Assembly (NCBI RefSeq): GCF_024053505.1 | Contig: NZ_JAMXQS010000008.1 | Coordinates: forward strand, 248,001 to 312,000 | From: Mesorhizobium liriopis | GTDB taxonomy: Bacteria; Pseudomonadota; Alphaproteobacteria; Rhizobiales; Rhizobiaceae | DNA: 64,000 nucleotides | Reading direction: 5' to 3' | Part shown: positions 25,946 through 33,427 of the stretch, piece by piece | Numbering within the stretch: position 1 is the first letter of the stretch | Layout: each line of letters starts with the position of its first letter | The notes under the pieces: model-generated | What the model was told of the DNA's origin: nothing | The model's input: only the letters and a program-made list of their open reading frames with translations | Database searches by the model: none | Made by a program: the position numbers and the translations under genes

Positions 25946-26875
25946 TCACGTCCAGCCGTAACGGACGAGGTGGAAGAAGATCGGGGCTGCGAAGACAAGG
26001 CTGTCCACGCGGTCCATCATGCCGCCATGGCCCTCGATCAGGTGGCCCCAATCCTTGACGCGGCGGTCGCGCTTGATGGCGGACGCCACCAGCCCGCCGA
26101 GCGTGCCCATCAGGCAGGAGACCAGGGCGACGCCACCGGCCTGAAGCGGCGTGAAGGGGGTGAGCCACCAGAGTGTCGCACCCAGAAGGCTCGCCAGAAC
26201 AAGACCGCCGATCAGCCCTTCCCACGTCTTGGACGGCGACACGCTCGGCGCCAGCTTGTGGCGGCCAAACAGCTTGCCCGACACATATTGCAGCACGTCG
26301 CTGCCCTGCACCACGACCAGAAGAAAGGCGACGAGCAGAACCTGTCTGCCCTCGAAACCGGCAATCGGCAGCCAGACGAGGGCCGCGATATGCGAGATGC
26401 AATAAACGGTCGCCATCACGCCCCATTGCTGCTCGGCCACGCGATAAAGAAAGTTCTCCGTGTCGCCGCGCAACACGGTCAGCGCCGGCAGGAACAGAAA
26501 GCACCAGACCGGCACGAAGATCGCGAAAAGCCCGTACCAGTTCGTCCAGACCAGCCAGTACTGGATGGGGAGGGCGACGAAGAAAAGCGCGAAGAGCGGC
26601 CAGTGGTCGGCGCGGCGGGACACCGTCAGCGTCATGAACTCGCGGAGAGCCGCGAACGAGACCAGCGCGAAAAGCCCGATCACCGTGTAGGGGCCGGCAA
26701 GGATGGCGGCCGCCAGCACCGCGATCATCACCCACCATGCCTTGATGCGCTCGTCGAGATTGACCAGCGTGGCGTCGGGCGTTCCCGCCCGGGCAGACAG
26801 AAGGGTGGAAACGAGGCTCGCCACCGTCAGCGTGCCGAGCAGGCCGCCGAACAGATATGTGGTCTCAGGCATCAT
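25946..26875 (-). CDS. Phosphatidate cytidylyltransferase-like membrane enzyme (CdsA/YnbB-like)
   Basis: The 309-residue polytopic protein has about eight hydrophobic segments and the CdsA-family C-terminal region VSPSKTWEGLIGGLV ... SAIKRDRRVKDWGHLIEGHGGMMDRVDS. This includes the Lys and the two Asp of the CTP/metal site (SxxKRxxxxKDxGxxxPGHGGxxDRxD, with Glu for Pro). It would make CDP-diacylglycerol from phosphatidate. It is the third gene of an operon with an acyltransferase and a CDP-alcohol phosphatidyltransferase, the same set as E. coli ynbA-ynbB. It probably is a paralogue, since the housekeeping cdsA usually sits with frr and uppS. Confidence 0.85.
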   Translation of the reverse strand: MMPETTYLFGGLLGTLTVASLVSTLLSARAGTPDATLVNLDERIKAWWVMIAVLAAAILAGPYTVIGLFALVSFAALREFMTLTVSRRADHWPLFALFFVALPIQYWLVWTNWYGLFAIFVPVWCFLFLPALTVLRGDTENFLYRVAEQQWGVMATVYCISHIAALVWLPIAGFEGRQVLLVAFLLVVVQGSDVLQYVSGKLFGRHKLAPSVSPSKTWEGLIGGLVLASLLGATLWWLTPFTPLQAGGVALVSCLMGTLGGLVASAIKRDRRVKDWGHLIEGHGGMMDRVDSLVFAAPIFFHLVRYGWT

Positions 26876-27531
26876 GAGCGGGGCTCCTTGGGGTCGAGCG
26901 CGGCAAGGCTCAGTCGGGCGCGTTCAAGAAAGGCACGGCGTTCCTCGTCTGGTTCGGGCCTGATCGGCGCGCCGAAAACCACGCGGCAGAGAAGCGGCAC
27001 GGGCAGGAATTCGCCCTTGGGCAGCACGCGCGACATGTTTTCGATGAAGCAGGGCACGAGCTCGATTTCGGGGCGCGCCACCGCGAGATTGTACAGACCG
27101 GAGCGGAAGGGCAGCAGGCCCTTTTCCGTTTCGGTGTTGCGGGTGCCTTCGGGGAAGATGATCAGCGAGCAGCCGCGATCGAGCACGTCGAGCATCGCCT
27201 GCATGGGATCGCCCATTCGCTTTTCCCTGTCGCGCTCGACGAGCACGGAGCGTAACAGGTCGGTCGCGATGAAGCGGCGCACAGCGCTCTTGCTCCAATA
27301 GTCGGCTGCCGCCAACGCGCGGGTGCGCAACCGTTCGGCGGGCGGCAGGCAGGACGAAAGCAGAATGAAATCGCCGTGGCTCGAATGATTGGCGAAGTAA
27401 ATCCGCTGTTTCGCCGAGGGTGCCGTGCCCGCCCAGACGGGGCGGACGCCGGTGATCGTGCGGGCGAGGCCGGCAAAGCCCGCGGCAGCCGTGCGCCGCA
27501 GCGCGCGCGCGAAAAAACTCTCGGTGCTCAT
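26872..27531 (-). CDS. Lysophospholipid acyltransferase (PlsC family)
   Basis: The 219-residue protein has the acyltransferase motif I NHSSHGDF (NHx4D) near residue 56, a block II/III region with FPEGTRNTET near residue 133 and a later PEIELVPCFIENM block. It would transfer an acyl group to lysophosphatidate or a related lysolipid at the inner membrane. Start at the ATG at 27531, overlapping the upstream phosphatidyltransferase stop by four bases; its own stop overlaps the CdsA-like start in the same way. Confidence 0.87.
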   Translation of the reverse strand: MSTESFFARALRRTAAAGFAGLARTITGVRPVWAGTAPSAKQRIYFANHSSHGDFILLSSCLPPAERLRTRALAAADYWSKSAVRRFIATDLLRSVLVERDREKRMGDPMQAMLDVLDRGCSLIIFPEGTRNTETEKGLLPFRSGLYNLAVARPEIELVPCFIENMSRVLPKGEFLPVPLLCRVVFGAPIRPEPDEERRAFLERARLSLAALDPKEPRS

Positions 27532-28127
27532 GCCTGGACGCCCAGGCGAACGCGGTTGGCGACGGTGGCGAGCGCGAGGAGCGTCAGAAGCGGAAAGGCG
27601 ATCAGGAAGATTTCGGTGAAGTCGATGCCGAAGCCGACAAGAAAGCCCAGCGCGCCGATGCCGAAGGCACGGTCGCTCTTGCCGAGCGGCCCGGCATAGT
27701 TGCGCCCAACGCCCGCGGCCTGGCCCAGCACGCCGGCGAACTCGGCAAGAAAGCTCACGAAGATGAAGCCAAGCACGGCCCAGGGCTGGAAGGGCGCGAC
27801 GAAGAGGAAGGGCAAAGCGAGGGCCGCGTCGGACACGACGTCGCACAACTCGTTGAGATATTGGCCGAGCTTTGAGGCCTGTCGGTGCTCACGGGCCAGC
27901 ATCCCGTCGATGGCGTTGAGCGCCATGCGGATGAAGAGGAAGAGCGGCAGCAGCAGAAAGAGCGGACGGATGTCACCGGCAAAGGAAAGCAGTGCCCCAA
28001 GCGCGACCGACAGGCCGGCAGCACCCAGCGTTACCTGATTGGCGGTGACGCCGGCGTCGGCCAGCCGCTCGGTGAGCGGACGCAAGAGGCCCTGGAAGCG
28101 TGGCTTGAGTTGATAAAGAGTCGCCAT
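27528..28127 (-). CDS. CDP-alcohol phosphatidyltransferase family protein with altered motif
   Basis: The 199-residue membrane protein has five to six hydrophobic segments and the CDP-alcohol phosphotransferase motif DGMLAREHRQASKLGQYLNE, followed by LCDVVSD. Compared with D1xxD2GxxARx8GxxxD3xxxD4, D2 and D4 are present but D1 (NAID) and D3 (QYLN) are both Asn. These two aspartates normally bind the metal ions, so the reaction or the metal may differ. It is the first gene of the three-gene lipid operon and faces the TetR gene across two palindromes. Confidence 0.82.
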   Translation of the reverse strand: MATLYQLKPRFQGLLRPLTERLADAGVTANQVTLGAAGLSVALGALLSFAGDIRPLFLLLPLFLFIRMALNAIDGMLAREHRQASKLGQYLNELCDVVSDAALALPFLFVAPFQPWAVLGFIFVSFLAEFAGVLGQAAGVGRNYAGPLGKSDRAFGIGALGFLVGFGIDFTEIFLIAFPLLTLLALATVANRVRLGVQA

Positions 28128-28186
28128 GTTGCGGGTCCTTTTCCCTGTCGCGAGCCTTGACTTGGGCTCCGTCCGACACCAGATAT

Positions 28187-28220
28187 TGAACGACGTTCAT
28201 ATTTATATGAACATTGTTCA
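28187..28220. promoter_or_regulatory. Two tandem TetR-type operators
   Basis: TGAACGACGTTCA at 28187-28199 and TGAACATTGTTCA at 28208-28220 share the form TGAAC-N3-GTTCA. Their centres are 21 bases apart, two helical turns. They lie between the lipid operon (start 28127) and the TetR gene (start 28236), the second one only 15 bases before the TetR ATG, so autoregulation and operon control are both likely. Confidence 0.75.
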
Positions 28221-28235
28221 GGAAGCGCAAGCCCC

Positions 28236-28850
28236 ATGGTCGGAAAAGTTTCGGAACGCCGTGAAGCCCTGCGCCAGACCCTGGTCGAGGTCGCCGAGAG
28301 CATGGTCGCGCATGAGGGCTTGAGCGCCCTGCGCGCCCGCGATGTGGCAAAGGAGGCGGGCTGCGCGCTGGGTGCCATCTACCTCCATTTCCCCGACATG
28401 GACGCGCTGGCCGCTGCCGTGAATGCCCGTACGCTGCAGCGTTTGGAGGGGGAGGTCGCCGAAGCCTTCGAGGCGGCGCAGGCGCGCGACAACCCCAAGC
28501 GCGCGCTCGCAACGCTCGGCACGACCTATGCGCAGTTCGTCTGGGAAAACCCGAAGCTCTGGTCGGCGATCTTCGAACTCGGCTTTCGGCAGGGGGAGGC
28601 CGCCGAGCCGCCGCAGTCGCCCGAGCATTTCCGACTGCTCGCGGCCATCGTCGCACCCTTGCGCGCGCTGCTGCCCGATGGCGATCCGGCGGTGATCGAG
28701 GCGCATGCGCGGGCGCTGTTCTCTGCCGTGCATGGCATCGTGTCGCTCAGCCAGCAGCGCCGCTTCATGGCCGTCGAGCGCGATCAGGTGGCGGGCGAGA
28801 TCAGCTTCATCGTCAACGCCTTCTGCGACGGCGTATCGGCCTCAAAGTGA
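28236..28850 (+). CDS. TetR/AcrR-family transcriptional regulator
   Basis: The 204-residue protein has an N-terminal TetR helix-turn-helix (residues about 8-55, LSALRARDVAKEAGCALGAIYLHFPDMDALAAAV) and a ligand-binding C-terminal domain with the TetR_C shape (ENPKLWSAIFEL, HARALFSAVHGIVSLSQQ). The ligand is unknown; a lipid precursor or membrane stress cue is plausible from the divergent lipid operon. Its end overlaps the convergent dehydrogenase gene by nine bases. Confidence 0.9.
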   Translation: MVGKVSERREALRQTLVEVAESMVAHEGLSALRARDVAKEAGCALGAIYLHFPDMDALAAAVNARTLQRLEGEVAEAFEAAQARDNPKRALATLGTTYAQFVWENPKLWSAIFELGFRQGEAAEPPQSPEHFRLLAAIVAPLRALLPDGDPAVIEAHARALFSAVHGIVSLSQQRRFMAVERDQVAGEISFIVNAFCDGVSASK

Positions 28851-29612
28851 AACGGTGAGCGCGCCGTCCACATAAAGCGTGTGGCCGTTCACGAAGCTCG
28901 ACGCGTCGGAGGCGAGGAAGATGCAGGCGCCGACCAGTTCCTCGACTTCGCCCCAGCGCCCGGCCGGCGTGCGCTTCTCCAGCCATTCCGTGAAAGCAGG
29001 GTCTTCGACCAGCGCCTTGTTGAGCGGCGTCTTCATGTAGCCGGGCGCAATCGCATTCACCTGCAAGCCATGCTTCGCCCAATCCGTCGCCATGCCCTTG
29101 GTGAGGTTCGCAACCGCACCCTTGGTCGCGGTGTAGGGTGCGATCGAAGTTCGGGCGAGGGCCGCCTGAACCGAGGCGATGTTGACGATCTTACCCTTGC
29201 CGCGACCGATCATATGGCGCGCCACCGCCTGGCCCGCATGGAAGACGGAAGCGATATTGGTCTGCAACAACGCCTCGAAGCGGTCGGCGGGAAAGTCTTC
29301 GAGCGCCGCGCGATGCTGCATGCCGGCATTGTTGACGAGAATGTCGATGGGCCCGCGATCCCGCTCGAAGCCGTCGATGGCCTCGCGTACGGCATCATGC
29401 TTGGTGACATCGAAAGAAATGGCCTGAACGCCGAGCCCGTCCGCCTTCAGCGTCGCCACCGCCTCGGCCAGCTTGGTTTCATCCCGGCCGTTGAGCACGA
29501 CACTCGCACCGGCACGGGCAAGCCCGCGCGCCAGCGCAAGCCCGATGCCTTGCGAGGATCCCGTCACCAGCGCGGTGCGATGGGTCAGATCGAACAGGCT
29601 GAGATCGGGCAT
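28842..29612 (-). CDS. Short-chain dehydrogenase/reductase (gluconate 5-dehydrogenase-like)
   Basis: NAD(P)-dependent oxidoreductase of 256 residues. Cofactor motif TGSSQGIG near residues 17-24, the NNAG motif near residue 92, and catalytic Ser with Y-x3-K (SIAPYTATKGAVANLTKGMA) are present. The C-terminal VNGHTLYVDGALTVSL is typical of sugar-acid SDRs such as gluconate 5-dehydrogenase. It is followed upstream by a sugar isomerase-like gene nine bases away, so both act probably on one sugar or sugar acid. The exact substrate cannot be read from the sequence. Confidence 0.88.
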   Translation of the reverse strand: MPDLSLFDLTHRTALVTGSSQGIGLALARGLARAGASVVLNGRDETKLAEAVATLKADGLGVQAISFDVTKHDAVREAIDGFERDRGPIDILVNNAGMQHRAALEDFPADRFEALLQTNIASVFHAGQAVARHMIGRGKGKIVNIASVQAALARTSIAPYTATKGAVANLTKGMATDWAKHGLQVNAIAPGYMKTPLNKALVEDPAFTEWLEKRTPAGRWGEVEELVGACIFLASDASSFVNGHTLYVDGALTVSL

Positions 29613-29621
29613 GGAAACTCC

Positions 29622-30416
29622 TCAAGACCGCCCGAGCGTGAAGCGCCCGGCCTTTTCGCGCAAGAGCGGCAAGCCCTCTTCCAGCACTTCATCGAGACGA
29701 GCCTCTGCCGACAGCGTGACGGAGCCGTTGAACGCGATCGTGTCGAGGCTCGCAAACACCGCCGTCCAATCCACCATGCCACTGCCCGGCACGCCGCGAT
29801 TGGCCTCGGCCAGTCTCACGCTCGCGAGAAAGGGCGCCGCCGTCTCGAAGCCTGCAGCGAAGCTCTTTTCCTCCGCATGCATGTGGCTGGTGTCGAGCGC
29901 GATCACGAGGTTTTCGCTGCCGATCCGCTCCACCGCCCTGAATGCATCCTCGGCACGGTTGAACAGGCGCGTCTCGTAGCGGTTGGCGGGTTCGACCGCG
30001 AGACGCACGTCATAGACCAGCGCGGCCTTCGCCGCCCGCTCCAGAAAGCGTGTCGCCTTGTCGAGCGCGCGCTGCCCCTGCGCCTTCCGATTGCCCCGCA
30101 CGCCATAAAGCATGCCGCCCAGAACAGGGCTGTTGAGGTCCGCGCAATCGCGAAACACCCCTTCGAGAAGGGCCAGCGCATCGTCGGCGGAATCCTGCGG
30201 ATCAAAGAGCGCGGGCAGGTCGCAGACCGCCGAAAGCTCGAAGCGCGCGGCGTCGGCCAGCCCGCGCAAACGGCGCGCATCGACGCTTCGCGGCCGCTCC
30301 AGCCTGATCTCCAGCGCGCCGATCCCATGCTCGGCCAGCCGGTCCATTTCACGCTCCAGCCGGCCGGGGTCCTGATCGGGGGAAACGAGCGTGGCGTCGA
30401 GACCCAAAGTGCTCAT
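29622..30416 (-). CDS. Sugar phosphate isomerase/epimerase-like TIM-barrel protein
   Basis: The 264-residue protein is of the xylose-isomerase-like TIM-barrel superfamily. Landmarks are LAVEPANRYETRLF, NLVIALDTSHMHAEE and a final NGSVTLSAEARLDE strand, with metal-binding Glu, Asp, His and Glu expected at these places. Start at the ATG at 30416 with AAGGAAA upstream; a longer frame reaches 30467. It is in an operon with the SDR gene and divergent from the 2-hydroxyacid dehydrogenase gene, across a region with duplicated motifs. Confidence 0.78.
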   Translation of the reverse strand: MSTLGLDATLVSPDQDPGRLEREMDRLAEHGIGALEIRLERPRSVDARRLRGLADAARFELSAVCDLPALFDPQDSADDALALLEGVFRDCADLNSPVLGGMLYGVRGNRKAQGQRALDKATRFLERAAKAALVYDVRLAVEPANRYETRLFNRAEDAFRAVERIGSENLVIALDTSHMHAEEKSFAAGFETAAPFLASVRLAEANRGVPGSGMVDWTAVFASLDTIAFNGSVTLSAEARLDEVLEEGLPLLREKAGRFTLGRS

Positions 30417-30454
30417 TCGAATTTCCTTGCATCGGCCCGAAAGGCAGGCTTTTA

Positions 30455-30612
30455 GAGGGCCTGACACAGCCCCGGCGGTCGGCCCGTCGGGTCTTTTCCG
30501 CTGCTGCTTCGTTGCCGATGCTCGCCTATGCGCTGCATAGGCTGTGCTCGGTGCCTTGCAGCAACAAAAAATCCCTCAACGGTCCTCAACCCTGGGACTG
30601 TGTCAGGCCCTC
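30455..30612. repeat. 15-base inverted repeat flanking a divergent promoter region
   Basis: GAGGGCCTGACACAG at 30455-30469 and its exact complement at 30598-30612, with a further CCC match after one mismatch, lie 128 bases apart. Each copy reads GGGRCTGTGTCAGGCCCTC toward its own gene and ends 38 bases (isomerase) or 30 bases (dehydrogenase) before the start codon. Either a duplicated regulatory element or the ends of a 158-base non-autonomous mobile element; no target-site duplication is visible. Confidence 0.6.
30524..30542. promoter_or_regulatory. Palindrome midway between divergent sugar genes
   Basis: GCCTATGCGCTGCATAGGC, with perfect 8-base arms around GCT. Its position in the centre of the divergent region suggests an operator for a dimeric regulator; no regulator gene is adjacent. 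Confidence 0.5.
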
Positions 30613-30642
30613 TTAACCGTCAAATCCTGGAGGAGAAAGAGT

Positions 30643-31668
30643 TTGAGCGAAAAGCCCCTCGTGATCAGCGCGCCCGAGCCGCGTTCGCTCGACCTGATCT
30701 TCTCCGACGATGCCCGCACCGCCCTTCATGAGCGCTACGACATCTTCGAATGCGAGGCGCATGAGGTGGCGACGCTGTCGGACCATGTGCTCGGCGAAGC
30801 GCGCTACATCATCGGCCAGCCACCGCTCGATGGGGCTGCGCTCGCCAAGCTCAAATCGCTGCGCTGCATCTTCAACGTCGAGTCCAACCTCTTTCTCAAC
30901 ATGCCCTATGACGAGGTGTTCAGGCGCGGCATCCATGTGGTGACGACCGGTGCGGTCTTCGCCGAACCGGTCGCGGAACTGGGCTTGGGCCTTGCGCTCG
31001 ATCTCGCCCGCAGCTTCACCGATGCCGACCTCCTTTTCCGCGAAGGCAAGGAATTGTGGGGCGGCGACGGCAACGGATCGGCGCGGCTCCTGTCGGGTTC
31101 GGAAATCGGCATCATCGGCTTCGGCGACCTCGGCCGTGCGCTGAACCGTCTGCTCTCGGGCTTCCGCGCCAAAGTCCGCGTCTTCGACCCCTGGCAGCCC
31201 GCTTCCACCCTGCGCGATCAGGGCGTCGAGCCGGCAAACGTCGAAACCGTGCTGTCGCAAAGCGACACCGTGTTCGTGGTGGCTTCCGCGACATCCGAGA
31301 ACCAAGGCTTCTTGGGCCGCGAAAGCTTTGCCTCGATGCGAAAGGGTGCTGCCTTCATCCTGCTTTCGCGCGCCGGCGTGGTCGATTTCGAGGCGCTGAT
31401 GGATGCGGTGCGCGCCGGTCACATCGTGGCGGCGAGCGATGTGTTCCCGGAGGAGCCCCTGGCCCTCGACCACCCCGTCCGCACGCTTCCCGGTTTCCTG
31501 CGCTCGGCCCACCGCGCAGGCGCGCTCGACATCGCCTTCAAACGCATGGGCGACATGGTGCTCGAAGACATGGCGCTGCTCGACCAGGGCCTGCCGCCGC
31601 TTAAAGCAAAGCGCGCCGAGCGCGAAACCGTGTCGCGCATGCGCTCCAAGCCCGTGACGCGCAACTGA
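30643..31668 (+). CDS. D-2-hydroxyacid dehydrogenase family protein
   Basis: NAD-dependent oxidoreductase of 341 residues. The start is taken as the TTG at 30643 because CTGGAGGAG lies eight bases before it; the frame is open further upstream with no better site. The Rossmann motif is GIIGFGDLGRALNRLLSGF, and the catalytic residues are expected in LLSRAGVVD (Arg), PEEP (Glu) and RSAHRAG (His). Members of this branch act on sugar-derived or glycerate-like hydroxyacids. Divergent from the isomerase/SDR operon and probably co-regulated. Confidence 0.85.
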   Translation: MSEKPLVISAPEPRSLDLIFSDDARTALHERYDIFECEAHEVATLSDHVLGEARYIIGQPPLDGAALAKLKSLRCIFNVESNLFLNMPYDEVFRRGIHVVTTGAVFAEPVAELGLGLALDLARSFTDADLLFREGKELWGGDGNGSARLLSGSEIGIIGFGDLGRALNRLLSGFRAKVRVFDPWQPASTLRDQGVEPANVETVLSQSDTVFVVASATSENQGFLGRESFASMRKGAAFILLSRAGVVDFEALMDAVRAGHIVAASDVFPEEPLALDHPVRTLPGFLRSAHRAGALDIAFKRMGDMVLEDMALLDQGLPPLKAKRAERETVSRMRSKPVTRN

Positions 31669-31681
31669 GAGGCAGCCGGCC

Positions 31682-32071
31682 ATGATGCTCGTGCGAACCT
31701 ATGTGGGCCCGAGCGCCATCGAAGGCGTCGGCGTCTTCGCCGCCGAGCCGCTCGCCCGGGGCACCGAGATCTGGCGGCTCGAACCCAGCTTCGACCGGTT
31801 GATCCCGCGCACAGTCTACGACCAGGCCGAGCCTGTCTTGCGCGAACTCCTCGACCGCTACGCCTATCCGAGCCAGGACGATCCCGACATCCTGATCTTC
31901 GAAGTGGATAGCGGGCGCTTCATGAACCATTCGGACGACCCCAATGGCGGCTTCCCCCCAAGCGGCGGCGGCATCGCCCTGCGCGACATCGCGGCGGGCG
32001 AGGAGATCACCTGCGATTACGGCGAGTTCTACGGCGCGTTCGAACTCTTGCCCGGCAGATCCGCCGAATGA
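31682..32071 (+). CDS. SET-domain protein
   Basis: A 129-residue protein that is almost entirely a SET domain. The N-terminal GPSAIEGVGVFAAEPLARGTEI strand pair, the cofactor/pseudoknot motif RFMNHSDDPN near residue 80 and EITCDYGEFYG near residue 111 are the classic SET signatures. These enzymes methylate lysine using S-adenosylmethionine; the bacterial target here is unknown. There is no post-SET cysteine cluster. It overlaps the following GT29-like gene by four bases, so the two are translated together. Confidence 0.85.
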   Translation: MMLVRTYVGPSAIEGVGVFAAEPLARGTEIWRLEPSFDRLIPRTVYDQAEPVLRELLDRYAYPSQDDPDILIFEVDSGRFMNHSDDPNGGFPPSGGGIALRDIAAGEEITCDYGEFYGAFELLPGRSAE

Positions 32072-32691
32072 AGCGGCTGGTGGTCGTCGGCAATGGGCCA
32101 CTCTCGCGCGATCTGGGCGAAGTGGTCGATACGGCCGATTTCGTCGTCCGCTTCAACGAGCCCAAGCAGGGCATCGGCATGAGCGGCTCGCGCACCGACC
32201 GGCTGATCATGGCCAATTCCGGCAAGCCGATGGAGCGGCGGCTGCGTGACCCCAAGCTGATCCCTTCCGCCATCTTCCAGAACGCGGGCGAGATCATGCT
32301 GGCCTACCACCCGGCCATCATCCGCCGCTATTTCCGTGCGCCCAACCTCCTGTCGCGGTTGAAAGGCCGTCGCACCGACTGGACGTTGCCGACAATCGAG
32401 AAGTTCGGCGCGGCGGGCAAGGAAATCCGCATCATGCCGGTGCAGTTCTATCTCGACGGTTGCCGCGAACTCGGCGTGCCGGAGGAGAAGATGCACGAGA
32501 TCTTCCCGTCCACCGGTTTTTTCGGCATCCGGCACGCGCTCAACACATTCCCAATGGATCGGTGGCGCCTCGAACTCTGCGGCTTCTCATGGTCGGGCTG
32601 GCGCCGCCATGCCTGGGGCGACGAGCGGCGATGGGTTGAAAGCCGCGTGGAAAAAGAGTTGATCCACATCATCGACGCGGCGGAAAAATAG
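32068..32691 (+). CDS. GT29-like (sialyltransferase-fold) glycosyltransferase
   Basis: The 207-residue protein carries segments that resemble the sialyl motifs of family GT29. Residues 1-35 (VVVGNGPLSRDLGEVVDTADFVVRFN) correspond to motif L, and residues 146-172 (FPSTGFFGIRHALNTF, ELCGFSW) to motif S; a late His (H181) is in the right place. No signal peptide, so it acts in the cytoplasm. Related rhizobial proteins are often labelled urease-associated without proof. The donor is not known; CMP-sugar use is an inference from the fold. Confidence 0.68.
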   Translation: MKRLVVVGNGPLSRDLGEVVDTADFVVRFNEPKQGIGMSGSRTDRLIMANSGKPMERRLRDPKLIPSAIFQNAGEIMLAYHPAIIRRYFRAPNLLSRLKGRRTDWTLPTIEKFGAAGKEIRIMPVQFYLDGCRELGVPEEKMHEIFPSTGFFGIRHALNTFPMDRWRLELCGFSWSGWRRHAWGDERRWVESRVEKELIHIIDAAEK

Positions 32692-32725
32692 AGCTAAGCC
32701 CCGCCCGCCTAATTGGAGCCAAATC

Positions 32726-33427
32726 ATGAGCGAAGCATTCAGGATTTTCATCGGCTGGGACTCGCGCGAGCCGATCGCCTACGAAGTGGCGAAGAAGACC
32801 GCGCTGGAGAATTCCTCGATCCCGCTCGACATCCAGCCGATCAAGCTCGACGAACTGGTCGAGCGCGGCGCCTATACGCGCGACATCGATCCGCTGGCTT
32901 CGACCGAATTCACCTATTCGCGCTTTTTCACGCCCTATCTCGCCGGCTATGAAGGCTGGGCGCTGTTCTGCGACTGCGATTTCATGTTCTTCGGCGATCT
33001 TGCCGACCTGCGCAAATATGAAGACCCGTCCAAGGCCGTTCTCTGCGCGCAGCACGACTACCAGCCCAAGGACGGCGTGAAGATGGACGGCAAGGTCCAG
33101 ACCGCCTATCCGCGCAAGAACTGGTCGTCCTTCATGCTCTTCAACTGCGCGCACCCCTCCACCCGGCAGCTGACGCCCGAGCGCATCAACAGCGAGACCG
33201 GCGCATACCTCCACCGCATGCAGTGGGCGCAGGACGACGAGATCGGTTCGCTGCCGATCGAGTGGAACTGGCTGGAAGGCTGGAACCAGAAACCGGCATC
33301 GGGCACGCCGAAGGCCGTGCACTACACGCGTGGCGGCCCCTGGTTCAAGGATTGGCAGGACGTGGATTACGGCGACCAGTGGCGCGCCGAAGCCGAAAAG
33401 ATCGAGCCGGGCTTCAAGCCGATCTGA
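32726..33427 (+). CDS. GT8-like glycosyltransferase
   Basis: The 233-residue cytoplasmic protein starts with FRIFIGWDSREPIAYEVAKK and has a DxD-type metal motif at D83-D85 (ALFCDCDFMFFGDL), then NWSSFMLFNCAHP and a C-terminal HYTRGGPWFKDW. This is the pattern of nucleotide-sugar-dependent transferases related to family GT8. It sits 34 bases after the GT29-like gene, so both may decorate one acceptor. A GGAGCC site precedes the ATG. A terminator follows at 33468, inside the 3' part of the convergent psuG gene. Confidence 0.72.
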   Translation: MSEAFRIFIGWDSREPIAYEVAKKTALENSSIPLDIQPIKLDELVERGAYTRDIDPLASTEFTYSRFFTPYLAGYEGWALFCDCDFMFFGDLADLRKYEDPSKAVLCAQHDYQPKDGVKMDGKVQTAYPRKNWSSFMLFNCAHPSTRQLTPERINSETGAYLHRMQWAQDDEIGSLPIEWNWLEGWNQKPASGTPKAVHYTRGGPWFKDWQDVDYGDQWRAEAEKIEPGFKPI

